From contig BSBM01000827.1 of assembly GCA_027924585.1 (NCBI GenBank), positions 372,001-436,000 on the forward strand: DNA of 64,000 nucleotides, written 5' to 3'. Position numbers and translations under genes: made by a program. Origin of the DNA: Larix kaempferi (taxonomy: Eukaryota > Streptophyta > Pinopsida > Pinales > Pinaceae). Under the pieces are notes generated by a model, which was not told the DNA's origin, did no database searches, and worked only from the letters and a program-made list of their open reading frames with translations. Shown here piece after piece: positions 35,380-46,570 of this stretch. Every line of letters starts with the position of its first letter. Position 1 is the first letter of the stretch.

Positions 35380-37296
35380 TGTAACATACCTTCATACCAA
35401 ACAGTAAAAATAGGGGTTTATTGATCTGAATGTGAATTAATGGCAGTGGTGTGAAAATTATTAGTATTTTTATTATTATTATTATTTTAATTGAACACGA
35501 TCACATGGATATCATTCCAACTCCATTAACTGTATGATTTAAATCCACTCTCACTATGTCAGGAACACAACACAATGCAAAGCATTTTCAACAAAACAAT
35601 TCTACAACTAAGCACATAGGCCTAAGGCCCTTTTTTAGAACCTTGTTTTGATATTACATGTAGTGCCCCTCTAGCACTAAGTCACTAAACTGGGAGAATC
35701 ATACTTAACTCATAGAATATATTTTTATTTTCAAGATAAAGGCCAACTTTACACACAATCCAAATGATGTTTTTGAGAAACACAAGAGAATTTTTTATCT
35801 CAATTATCGGAAAACGTTTTACCACCCAAAATAACATTAACGCACCATTGTCAACATGTTCTTGTTTATAAGAATAAGAATTTCAATAGTACTCAAAGTT
35901 GGGTTTGAGTTCAAACAAAAATTGATAGAAAAGACAGATTGAATAGAGCTTCAACCATACCCAAGTAGTGGCTTATTAAGTGAATGTTAACTTGGGCTTT
36001 ATTTTCCCAAATATGACTATAAGCACCCATTGTCTCAATAAGAAATCGATTTCTCATCATCATTGGAACTCAATTGAATTAATAATATTTTACTCCATTC
36101 AATGCGAGACTAACAAGGAATATGCTCAACATGGGAAAATTTAAAGTTTATGTAAAGTTATATAATCCAACCAAGTCAAAGAAAGAGAAAGACCATAATG
36201 GAGATACCAACAATCAAATCTTTTTATTTCCCAATGTTACCATCCACAACCATTGGTGATTATGGGTCATAATTTTCCTACATAATTCATTTAACCATAA
36301 TATCATTCAATTAACAATCGAGATACAAGAATAGAAAGACAAAATAAAGCCAACATTCTTCTCTCTATTTGATTTGCATACTAACAAGAAATTCAAGTGA
36401 AGGAATGCTAGCTTTGGGAATCAAATAATATACACATAAAGATATTAATCTCATAACATAGATGACACGTATTATAGGAAATGAAGCATCATTTAATGGG
36501 TTGCAATTCATATTTAACTAAATCATTGTAGAGACCTTTTGTCAAACATTTTGAGGGAAGCCTCAAACACAAGAAAATGGTAGAGACATTTTGTCAAACA
36601 TTTTGAGGGCAACCTCAAACAAAGACAGATGGTAAAGACATTTTATCAAACACTTTGAGGGAAACCTAAGTCAAAGGAAAAGGAAAATGGTAGAGAAATT
36701 TTTTTTCAAACACTTTGTGGCTTTCTCTTGGTTTCCCACCCCATCTCCTCCTTTAAAGACCCTTCGTTGGCTTTTAGAGGAAAAGGGCCATGTTGCAGAA
36801 TTAATATCTCTCAAATGAAAACATGGGTATCCAAAAAATTTGGTGAGCATGTTAAAAAGTGTATTTAGAACCAAGAGAAAAATTTGACACCTACCATTCG
36901 ATATTTTGTGAGATATAGATAAATATTTATAGGGTGTTCTACACATTCTTACAATGTTGAAAACTCAATAAGTTTGTTACTTTTAAAGCTATAGTGGCTC
37001 TTTCACTTTGAACCAATAATTGTGGTTGAGTAATGCAATTTTGCAAATATATAAATCCATTCCATGTACATTCATTAAATTCTTATAATTTTTAGTTAAT
37101 GCATAGCGCTCATTTGTCAATTATAATGAGACAAGGTAATATTTTTCGTATTTCTTTTGTCGAACATAGTGTCATGCAAGAAATGCCAATATTGTATTAT
37201 ACATGTTTTGCACATGAATTCATCAAAACCCAACACACATCATCTACATGAAATTTGCATTTGAAATATCATGATAATAATATCATTTACTCTTAA
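35380..37296 (-). repeat. 5' LTR of the large LTR element, lower segment
   Basis: Starts TGTAACATACC and matches 26932-28840 in order, including the 52-bp repeats at 36529-36718. It stops at the CTTAA target site of the inserted Ty1/copia element. Confidence 0.8.
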
Positions 37297-37905
37297 TGTT
37301 GATGTATATGTAACTTCGGAATGTATTTCACATATGTATATTGTATTCCTATAGAGATGTTATTATTCCTCTATAGGGAAGTGTCGTCATTTATATTGTA
37401 AGTGTTGTAACTTATACTTGATGGGTTATTAGACCACCTTGATGGGGTCGGCCCTGTATAAGTCATGTGGGTCAAAGAATTATTAGACCACCCTATTGGG
37501 GGTCGGCCCTGTCAGCATTATGTTATGTGGTTAAGTTAAGGCCGACCTAGTAAAGTTTATTAGGCAAGTCAAGTCATGTATAAATAGAGTGCGGGAGGAA
37601 CTCTATTTGATCATTCACTTTCTCACTCTTACACTCATTGGAGAGTGGCGCACTAGTGGAGGAGGAGAAGCTGCTGCTAGAAGTATATCTCTTATGCTTA
37701 GGTTGTATCATTTCTCTATGTATCTCTGAGGAAGTTGTGGGGTTTTTCACCTTTATGGTTTTTCCTAGTGAAACTCTGTGTGTCTATTGTCTCTTGTGTG
37801 CTTGCATTATTATGTCCATGATTGATATGATGTAGATATGTTGTACATGTTGTTCTCTCAATTAAGATCCTAGATCAAATTGAAGTAAATTCTGAAAAAC
37901 TAACA
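37297..37905 (+). repeat. 5' LTR of Ty1/copia element 1 (609 bp)
   Basis: Begins TGTTGATGTATATGTAAC and ends AAACTAACA. A TATA box TATAAATA lies at 37579-37586, with GTGCGGGAGG just downstream, so transcription should start near 37610. Two internal copies of a block ending GGTCGGCCCTGT lie near 37445 and 37500. Confidence 0.93.
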
Positions 37906-37917
37906 TGGTATCAAAGC
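37906..37917 (+). other. Primer-binding site of Ty1/copia element 1
   Basis: TGGTATCAAAGC immediately follows the LTR. It is one base off the usual TGGTATCAGAGC complementary to initiator Met-tRNA. Confidence 0.9.
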
Positions 37918-40603
37918 AAGCCTGAAATAAGTCATGGTATGGCATTTATGACACTTGTTGCACTTGCGAAGCTAGAGCTTGATATAGAAAAAACCAGTCA
38001 TCGTAGCACTTTCGCTATAAATACATTTTGGAGAGGTTTTAGGATCTTAAAATCTTACAGGTCAAAGATAAGATCCCCATGTACCTTGTGTCCAAATTAA
38101 ATCCTCTAATTCGTTGTACTTTGTGATTTATGATCAGTACAAGTTAGGGTTTATGCCTCTTCCAGATCTCAGTCATAAACAGGTGACCTAGGAAAAAAGG
38201 TCACAACCTGGGCTAGGAAGCTCCAAATGAAATTTCTTAAAAAGTGACAGGTAGGGAATGGACTGTACTTTCATAGGTACACTTTTCAAAGGCCAAAATT
38301 GAACCAGTGACACGTGGCACTTCGTACAAGTTTGCTCTCCTATTTTATCCCATAAACAGGTCACGTTGCGACACTTGGAATAAATATCTCTCAGAGAATC
38401 CATTTGAGGTAAGAACTATGGGGTTGGAAAGATGACAGGTCAAGCTACCATAGGAAGAATTTTCAGACCCTGTAGATCTGAAATTTCGGAGTTACACCAG
38501 AAACAATCAGGTGCATATTTCTATCAAAACATAATTGGATTTTGAGCACCTTCATTCATGGCTCCAGGAATTTAGGGTTTCGGAGAATGTTGGAATTTTT
38601 GTATCGGAGACCACGGCTGAATGATCCTCATCAAAATCGAAATTTAGAGACCAAGATCAAATTTTTTGGTTGGGCAGAAGGTCGGGCTTGATCAAACCCT
38701 AGTTTGAGACTTTGATCGAAAAAGTGGAAAATTAGGGCTTCTGCAAAAATGGGAATTTTTTAAATCTGTGACCATAGCTGGAAGCTCCTTGGAAAAATTG
38801 AAGTTTAGAGCTTTGGATCAAACTATTTGGTTGGGTTAAGCTCCGGGAAACTCAAACCCTAATTCAGGGTCCTCCCAAGTGAATCCAGAAGATTGAAAAG
38901 CAAATTTGAGGGTTGAAACTTTGCAGTTTTCAAATTCTGAGTATACCAAGTTGATCAGCTCATCAAGGTGCATCTTTCTATCCTTTCAGAAGTTTGAAAT
39001 TCAAAAGTTTCAATTTTTTAGGATTTCCCTGACAAACCCTAATCCAGCTCTAGATCCAGTTTCTGCAAATCAAGTGGATTGGGTTAATCCTAGAAGAGAA
39101 TGGATTGGTCACCTGCATAAGTGAAGAAGTTCCAGTTTCAGAGGGAGATGAGGCTAAGACCTTGCATAAGAAGATTACAAGCAATCTCGATAGGTATGAC
39201 TTATCTAGGTATGTTTCAAGATCTGTTCATGATTAAGTTTATGGTATGTTTGTCTTCATTAAGGTTAGTACAATCTTGATTAACTTTAGACTTGTCGTAT
39301 CACCTTAATAAAATTATGGATGCAGATATTAATTGATTAGGGTTTTGACACTTATGATTGTACTAATGCATTGTGGTGTTGTATGAGGTTGATGTTGTCC
39401 GCTAACATGAAAGGTACATCAAGAAAGACAAATCGTGTTCTAATTCAAGAACATATGACCATGTTGACATAAAGACAAAGATTCATCCATTGTCATGGAT
39501 CACATAGAAGATCTACTTACGAGGTATGTATAATTTGGTTCTACAATGCTTAACCTATGAGATATGCAGGTTACTAGCACAAGTCATTGAAGAGAAAAAT
39601 AAGACATTGTTAGACATAACTAGAAAATATGATAAACAAGTATGTTTTTCCTATATCAAGGATCATATACTGTTGTATGGTTGATAATGATTATTCATAA
39701 AGTTAGAAATGTAAGTAATCAAGGGTTTATGCATATTATGTCTCTTACCTTGATTGATGATATGACTAACCAAAAAAGTCCTTTGGTCAAATAAGAATAT
39801 GCATGAGTAAAAGAAGTATTCCCTGAAACCTTGAATACTAATGTTTATTTTTTGTGTTTGAAATGATCATGACTATACATGTTTAAGATTATTGTGTTTT
39901 GATAGTATTAAGATTATACTAATGAATGTATGATTATGTATGAGATCTCGAGGATAACACAATAATGATACTAGTAAGCATGCATAGTGATCAAGGATGG
40001 ATATAAGTTCAAAGGACAGGTAATCCAGGAAGCAAAGATCAAAAGGGAGCACACTCCAATAGTTCCTACAAGGAAGCAAATATTGAGAGGGAGTCCACCC
40101 TACAAACAAACAAGATAAGTATTTGAATTGTCATTTCTTGTATATTTGTTTGTTTAAATAATATTGTTCAATGATGTATATGCTTATGTTCCTAGACTTA
40201 GGGTGTGTGTTATGCATATTAGAATAATTGCATTAATGAACAGTATACTACTAATATGCATGTGATGGGTAAGTGGCCTATGGAATTGTACAACATTCCA
40301 TTGCTACTTATCTAGAATGAAACCTCTTTGCTGACATGTTGGGAGTTGTGCACACTCTTAACAATGTTCTGGTAGAGATTGGAAGGCATCTAGAAATTTA
40401 CGGGATATGGATAAATGTTGTATTGAAGCATTGGCTAAGATAATTGCATGATTGTATGACATATTTATTTATGTGTAAGAATTTGTTCTGAAAACTATGA
40501 GATGTTTTCTAATCATGCAATTTAACTTTTTTTGTAGGAAAGATCATATACCATCACCTACAAAAGAAGGACTACAACATTTGTTCAACAACAAAGTTAT
40601 CTA
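37918..40603. other. Leader of Ty1/copia element 1 without recognisable genes
   Basis: About 2.7 kb in which gag, protease and integrase should lie. I find none of their motifs (no CCHC knuckle, DSGA box or HHCC/DDE set) and only short ORFs. The AAACCCTA-rich stretch at 38560-39080 repeats a theme (AAATT, TTAGGGTTT-type words) and looks like captured or diverged non-coding DNA. A TTTTTTTGTAG tract at about 40526-40537 precedes the RT region. Confidence 0.55.
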
Positions 40604-42135
40604 TTGAAGATATTGAAGTTCCCAGGATTTGGGAAGAATGTCGTGATCGAGGAGTACCAATCGATCATGAAGAATGATGTTTGGGATGCAGTCCCAAGAC
40701 CTGAAGAGAAGTCTATTGTGACTTCCAAGTGGATCTATAAGATCAAGCATGCTGCATATGGTAGCATAGAGAAATACAAAGCGAGGGTTGTAGCTCGTGG
40801 CTTCTCCCAAAAAGAGGGATTGACTATGAAGAGACTTTTTCTCCTATGGCCAGATACACTTCCAATAGATCAGTACTTGCTCTGGCTACAGTAATGAAAT
40901 GAAAGATACACCAGATGGATGTCAAGACAAATTTCTTGAATGGTGTAGTCGAAGAGGAAGTGTATGTGGAGCAGCCACTTGGTTTTGAAACACATGACAG
41001 AGAGTCACATGTGTGCAGGTTGAAGAAAGCCTTGTATGGCTTGAAGCAAGCTCCTAGGAATTGGTATGGCAGGATAGACAGTTTTCTATCCAGTTTGGGC
41101 TTTACTAAGAGTAAAGCGGATTCCAACCTTTACTACAAGGTTGAGGAAGGCAATCCTGTGATACTCTTATTGTATGTGGATGACCTGTTTGTAACAGGAG
41201 AGGATAGATTGATTGCCGACACGAAGAGGAAGCTTGTTGCCGAGTTCGAGATGAAGTACTTGGGGATGATACACTACTTTCTAGGCATGGAGGTGTGGCA
41301 GAGTGCAGATGGAATATTCCTTGGACAAGGGAAGTATGCAGTAGAGATCCTGAAGAGGTTCGGGATGATGGACTGCAAGGCCATGGCCACACCTATGGCA
41401 TCGAACCTGAAGCTTCTATGTGATGCTTCATCTGATCCGGTTGATGTCACTGTGTATCGTCAGATGATTAAGTCCTTGATGTACCTGACAAACACGAGAC
41501 CAGATATTTTCTTTGTTGTGAACACATTGAGCCAATTCCTGGCGGATCCCAGAGGTGTTCACATGGTTGCTGTAAAGCATATTTTGAGGTACCTAAAGGG
41601 TACAATTGATTATGGGCTCAAGTATGATGCGAATAAAAAGTTTACCTTGCAGGGTTATGTTGATTCATATTGGGAAGGCAGTGCTGCTAATAGGAAGAGC
41701 ACTGTTGGGTGTTGCTTCAGTATGGGATCAGGTGTGATCTCTTGGTTTAGCAAGAATCAGTCCTGTGTAGCATTGAGTACAGCCGAAGAAGAGTATGTTG
41801 CAGCTTGTTCGGCTAGTTATGAGGCAGTATGGATTCAGAAGCTACTGTCTGAGCTATTTGATCTCCCGTTAGAGGCTACTGGTATCTTTTGTGACAACCA
41901 GAGTAGTGTGAAGCTTTCTGAGAACCCAGTGTTCCATGACAGGTCGAAGCACATTGAGATCGAATATCACTATATCATGGATATGGTGCAGAGAGGAGGA
42001 GTAAAGCTCCTGTATGTTGCGACGGATGAACAGGTTGCAGATGTGTTGACGAAACCACTAGCCAGAGCGAAGTTTGAGTACTTCAAAGAGAGGCTTGGTG
42101 TTCTTCAGGTTGACGACACTTCGAGGAAGAAGTGA
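40604..42135 (+). pseudogene. Ty1/copia element 1 reverse transcriptase and RNase H
   Basis: RT starts with EEYQSIMKNDVWDAVPRPEE and SKWIYKIKHAAYGSIEKYKA, then QMDVKTNFLNG (first catalytic Asp), LKKALYGLKQAPRNWY and the active box LLYVDDLFVTG. RNase H follows: GYVDSYWEGS (normally ADSDWAG), ALSTAEEEYVA, CDNQSSVKLSENPVFHDRSK and the tail ADVLTKPLA. Catalytic acids look retained. Breaks are a one-base deletion near 40818 after SQKEG and a TGA at 40900-40902 where Trp is expected (K-W-KIHQMDV). From 40915 the frame is open to 42135 (406 codons). There is no integrase before it. The long open 3' part suggests relatively recent coding constraint. Confidence 0.92.
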
Positions 42136-43632
42136 TGGACACATTTGCAGGAGCCATTCTGAGCATGGTGAGAGGAGGATCCTTCCTTGGTTGTGTATGT
42201 AAGCGCTGGATGATGAGCATCAGGACGATGCTCCAGTTACTACTCTATATATGCATCATGTTGGATGCTTGTTATGATCAGTTGGATCATGTATATGTAT
42301 ATGCATCATGTTGGATGCTTGTTATGATCAGTTGGATCATGTATATGTATATGCATCATGTTGGATGTTGGATATGATCAGGTAGATCATGTATTTGTGT
42401 ATGTATCAGGTAGATACATTGTATGATCAAGTAGATCATGTATGATGATATGTATCAGGTAGATACAATGTATGATCAGGTAGATCATGTATGATGATAT
42501 GCATCAGGTGGATGCATTGTATGATCAAGATGATCATGGATGATGAGCTTCAAGATGTTTCTCCAAATGATATGCATCAGGATGATGCTATGACGATGAT
42601 CAAGATGATCATGCGATGATGATAGGCATCAGGATGATGCTATGACGATGATAAGGATGATCATGCGATGATGACATGCATCAATTCGATGCAATGACGA
42701 TGATCAGGATGATCATGTGATGATGACATGTATTAGGACGATGTAGTGATGATGATCAGGATGATCATGTACATCAGGATGATGTATGGTGACTATCAGG
42801 TTGATACTCTGTGGCCGTGGACAAGTTGTACAGATAAGCATATAATAGCACCCTGGGAGATTTGCAAATACTCTTTCGAGGTTTTTCCTATGGCATATAA
42901 TAGCGCCCTGGGATATCTGGAAAATGCTCTTTTGAGGTTTTTCTTGGGAGGACATATAATAGCGCCCTGGGAGGTTTGCAGATACTCTTTCGAGGTTTTG
43001 CCTATGGCATATAATAGCGCCCTAGGATATCTGGCAAACGCTCTTTCGAGGTTTTGTCCTATGGCATATAATAGCTCCCTGTGAGATCCGATAGGTTGAC
43101 CTGTGTGCTCGTAATCATCCCTGGGATGCTCTTTCGAGGTTTTTCCATGACCACATATAATATCGCCCTGGGAGATCCGATAGGTTGAGCAGTATGCTCG
43201 TAATTAGTCACGGGATGCTCTTTCGAGGTTTTGTGGTGACCACATGTAATAGCGCCCTGGGAGATCCGATAGGTTGAGCAGTATGCTCGTAATCAGTCCT
43301 GGGATGCTCTTTTGAGGTTTTGTGGTGGGGTCACATGTAATAGCGCCCTGGGAGATCTTGTCAGTCGTGATTAGGCACATAAAGGATCCTAGGATACTCT
43401 TTCGAGGTTTTGTGACGCACGTAATAAGTCCTAAGGATTCCACAGTATGGCCAGTGATGATGAAGACCTGCAAGTGGTGGGCCTACATCAATATGAAAAA
43501 GGACTAGCTCTGTAGAACTTCCTATGACGAGTAGAACGGAGATTGATTGAGATAGCAGCAGCAGTGACGATGACGATGATCCAGAGAAGAAGACTTGTGC
43601 TAGCAGATCTATGTCGAGAAAGACCTTCCTAG
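42136..43632. repeat. Tandem-repeat region between pol and 3' LTR of copia element 1
   Basis: Three kinds of array in succession. At 42251-42400 there are three copies of a 50-bp unit (ATGCATCATGTTGGATGCTT...). At 42401-42790 there are diverged units built on the dyad TGATCAGGATGATCATG and ATGCATCAGG-GATGATGC. At 42839-43440 there are repeats of ATAATAGCGCCCTGGGAG with CTCTTTCGAGGTTTT, first about 57 bp and then about 105 bp long. Small ORFs here follow the repeat period and are not genes. Confidence 0.85.
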
Positions 43633-43643
43633 TTAAGAGGGAG
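43633..43643 (+). other. Polypurine tract of Ty1/copia element 1
   Basis: TTAAGAGGGAG lies directly before the 3' LTR start TGTTGATG, the classic position. Confidence 0.88.
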
Positions 43644-44253
43644 TGTTGATGTATATGTAACTTCGGAATGTATTTCATATATGTATATTGTATTCCTATA
43701 GAGTTGTTATTATTTCCTCTATACGGAAGTGTCGTCATTTATATTGTAAGTGTCGTAACTTATACTTTATGGGTTATTAGACCACCTTGATGGGGTCGGC
43801 CCTGTATAAGTCATGTGGATCAAAGGGTTATTAGACCACCCTATTGGGGGTCGGCCCTGTCAGCATTATGTTATGTCGTTAAGTTAAGGCCGACCTAGTA
43901 AAGGCTATTAGGCAACTCAATTCATGTATAAATAGAGTGCGGGAGGCACTCTATTTGATCATTCACCTTCTCACTCTTACACTCGTTGGCGAGTGGCGCA
44001 CTAGTGGAGGAGGAGAAGCTACTGCTAGGAGTATATATCTTATGCTTGGGTTGTATCATTGCTCTATCTATCTCCGAGGAAGTTGTGGGGTTTTTCACCT
44101 TTATGGTTTTCCCAGGTGAAACTCTGTGTGTCTATTGTCTCTTGTGTGCTTGCATTATTATGTCCATGATTGATATGTTGTAGATATGTTGTACATGTTG
44201 TTCTCTTAGTTAAGATCCTAGATCAAATTGAAGTAAATTCTGAAAAACTAACA
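43644..44253 (+). repeat. 3' LTR of Ty1/copia element 1 (610 bp)
   Basis: Matches the 5' LTR end to end, with scattered substitutions. TATA box TATAAATA at 43927-43934. It ends AACTAACA, followed by CTTAA. Confidence 0.93.
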
Positions 44254-44258
44254 CTTAA

Positions 44259-44350
44259 TTTTACAATAATAAAAAATAAGAAAGAGTACACTTACATTTT
44301 CCAAGATGAAGCTCCAAGGAAACTGACTGTGGGGGGACTGCTTTTCTCCC
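44259..44350 (-). repeat. 5' LTR of the large LTR element, resumed after the insertion
   Basis: TTTTACAATAATAAA through GATGAAGCTCCAAGGAAAC and TGACTGTGGGG matches 28833-28925 of the other LTR. Similarity fades after about 44350, where only scattered words such as CCCAACCATAGG recur. Confidence 0.75.
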
Positions 44351-44571
44351 AACTATCACATCCCCATACATTATTCCGACTATAGGATGGGGTATCTATG
44401 AATACAGGTTTATAAATTTCATCCCATGGCCATAATATGAATTTATAAACAAGAAATGTATGTTCAATTTCAAAATGAAAATCATGGCGGAATTAAAACT
44501 CTATCTACATATACATCATGCATAAAAAAGCACATTCATCACAGGAAGAAAATCAAATCATTCCACGTTCT
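44351..44571. other. Unassigned A/T-rich stretch
   Basis: No gene and no clear repeat. It lies between the last recognisable part of the large LTR and the 251-bp array. Confidence 0.5.
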
Positions 44572-45340
44572 TATATATAGCAATTACTTATCTTTAAACA
44601 ATAACATCCAAGCAATTGACTATGTAAGAGCAATTTTGCACCCAACCATAGGTATCGGTTGTAGATACCACCACCAAGCTGAGCTATGAGGCCATGGGGG
44701 TGAAGCAAAACACCTACAAGATTCTCTCTCTTGACCAACAACCTATTTGCTCTCATGATTAGCCTAACTTCCCACCTCTGATCATTTACAGGGATCTCAC
44801 TTAGCAACCCCAACCATGGCATTATATATAGAAAATACTTATCTTTAAACAAGAATACCCAAGCAATTGACTATGTAAGAGAAATTTTGCACCCAACCAT
44901 AGGTATCGGTTCTAGATACCACCCCCAAGATTATCTATGAATCCATGAGGGTGGAGGAAAACACCTACAAGCTTCTCTCTCTCAACCAACAACCTATTTT
45001 CTCTCATGATTAGCCAAACTTCCCACCTCTAAGCATTTACAGGGATATCACTTAGCCACCCCAGCCATGGCATTATATATAACAAATAATTCTCTTTAAA
45101 CAAGAATATCCAATCAATTGACTATGTAAGAGCAATTTTGCACCCAACCATAGGTATCAGTTGTAGATACCACCACCAAGATGAGCTATGAGGCCATGAG
45201 GATGAAGAGGCCATGAAGGTGAACGAAAACACATACAAGCTTCTCTCTCTCAGACAACAACCTATTTTCTCTCATGACTAGCCAAACTTCCCACATCTGA
45301 TCATTTATAAGGATCTCACTTAGCCACCCCAGCCATGGCA
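44572..45340. repeat. 251-bp tandem repeat, three copies
   Basis: Copies begin TATATATAG/A at 44572, 44823 and 45074. Each holds CAATTGACTATGTAAGAG, CACCCAACCATAGG and ATTTACAGGGATMTCACTTAG. The third copy is longer because of a small internal duplication of GAGGCCATGA-type sequence near 45190-45225. The words CCCAACCATAGG also occur in the large LTR near 28937, so the array may have arisen from that LTR's end. Confidence 0.88.
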
Positions 45341-45503
45341 CTCTTCTCTACTGCCACACACAACTCAAAGAAGGCATCCCATCATTGTTCTATAGTTCCC
45401 TTGGGAAATCCAACCCTTACATGCTTACCAGTGTGTGCAAAAATAGTCCAGCTTGTTGTTTTCTACTGGATAACCTCCCGTAACATTAATTCATGGCTTC
45501 TCA

Positions 45504-46082
45504 TGTTAGAAAAATAGGATCACAGAGCAATAACAATAAACAAGATGCAAATATAAATTACATAAACACAATACAAGAGAGACACCAATATAACGTGGTT
45601 CACCCAAGATGGGCTATGTCCACACAGAAATTGCCAGACCTTATTATTATATGATCCAACAAATGAAGGGGTACAACCTACAGCACATCCACTGCAACTT
45701 CCTCTTCACTCTGGCACAGTCTCTCTCACTCAATTAGATATCTTTACAATGATACAATACACAACCATATTACAATGCATTTCTTTTAAAAAGGGATTAC
45801 CATGGAAAAATACTATGGGACAACCAATACCATGGGCCCATAAATCACCCATTATTGACGAATTCATGACTATGAAATTACAACATTTTACAAGGCATGT
45901 TTTCTAAAATTTTCGCTACGGGGGACCAGGGGGGGCTCCCAAACTAGTCGTCTCCCCTGGACCCCCCATGGCGACTATTTGTGGGGGGTAAATCCCCCTC
46001 AAACCCCCTCGTCATGGGAAGGGATCCAAACATGGCTGAAACACGACCTCTAAATAAGGAATATCAGGATCCACAACCAACA
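45504..46082 (-). repeat. 3' LTR of Ty1/copia element 2 (579 bp)
   Basis: On the plus strand it runs from TGTTAGAAAAATAGG to CCACAACCAACA. It shares CAAGATGCAAATATAAA and the CATGGTTCAC/GGGCTA blocks with 50121-50638. It contains an extra C/G-rich stretch (CCAGGGGGGGCTCCC) compared with its partner. Confidence 0.92.
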
Positions 46083-46095
46083 ATATCCCACTTGG
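46083..46095 (-). other. Polypurine tract of Ty1/copia element 2
   Basis: On the minus strand CCAAGTGGGATAT precedes the LTR start TGTTGGTTG. This is the common copia form (AAGTGGGA-type). Confidence 0.8.
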
Positions 46096-46171
46096 AGATT
46101 GATCACAGGAACTCCATTGCTGCAGGACTATGCTTTGAACCTTGGATCTAGAAAATTTCTCATCTTCACCT

Positions 46172-46570
46172 TCATGCTTGAAGGCCAACTGAAACCGAGT
46201 AGGAACTCAGTTTATCTCTGGTTACTACCTTTTTCAACATGTCTACAGGATTCTGGCTAGTGTGTATCTTTTCCAGCTTCAACAATTCATCTTCCAGAAT
46301 AAACCGTATGAAATGGTACTTGAGTTGTATATGTTTAGTCTTAGAATGGAAGGTTGAGTTCTTTGCAAGATGAATGGCACACTGAATATCACTGTACAAC
46401 CTTTTATTCTCCTTCTTCTTATCCAATTCATCCATGAAAATCTGTAACCAAATCATATCTTTACTAGCCTCTGTAGCAGCAACATACTCCACTTTCGTTG
46501 TTAAAAGTGCAACAACCTTTTGTAGTTTCGAAATCCAACTTACTGTTGTTATACCTACAGTAAATACATA
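46172..46570 (-). pseudogene. Ty1/copia element 2 RNase H
   Basis: The C-terminal domain of pol reads EYVAATEASKDMIWLQIFMD, LYSDIQCAIHLAKNSTFHSK and HIQLKYHFIRFILED, the standard copia RNase H tail with the CDNQSA-type box altered to SDIQCA. The N-terminal part (GYVDVGMVGDKDSMRSTT) sits at the end of the preceding frame, so a frameshift near 46570 splits the domain. Catalytic capacity is doubtful. Confidence 0.85.

Larger units (their letters stand above)
37297..44253 (+). mobile_element. Ty1/copia element 1, nested, with perfect TSD
   Basis: 5' LTR 37297-37905, 3' LTR 43644-44253, 5-bp target duplication CTTAA at 37292-37296 and 44254-44258. A primer-binding site follows the 5' LTR directly and a polypurine tract (TTAAGAGGGAG) precedes the 3' LTR. 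The LTRs differ at roughly 5 per cent by eye, so insertion is not recent. Only RT and RNase H are recognisable (40604-42135); I find no gag, protease or integrase in the 2.7-kb leader. The element thus has complete cis-acting ends but an incomplete pol, and either lost these genes or moved in trans. Confidence 0.93.
26932..44350 (-). mobile_element. Large LTR element with non-coding interior (LARD-like), interrupted
   Basis: Minus-oriented. The 3' LTR is 26932-29763, the interior 29764-35379, and the 5' LTR starts at 35380 and is split by the Ty1/copia element at 37297-44253. The LTRs share collinear sequence from their lower ends (ACCAAACARTA...GGGTTTATTGAT) through the 52-bp repeats to ACAATAATAAA and beyond the insertion. 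The interior begins with a Met-tRNA primer site (35366-35377) and ends in a polypurine tract (29764-29780) but I see no gag or pol in its 5.6 kb. Such elements are moved in trans. The 5' LTR cannot be followed past about 44350, so the upper end and the partner of the possible target duplication ACTTA (26927-26931) are unresolved. Confidence 0.75.

Noticed and set aside
42839-43440. Regular repeats that might be taken for a CRISPR-like array
   Set aside because: Units are contiguous tandem repeats that vary in length, inside a plant retrotransposon; no unique spacers or cas genes.
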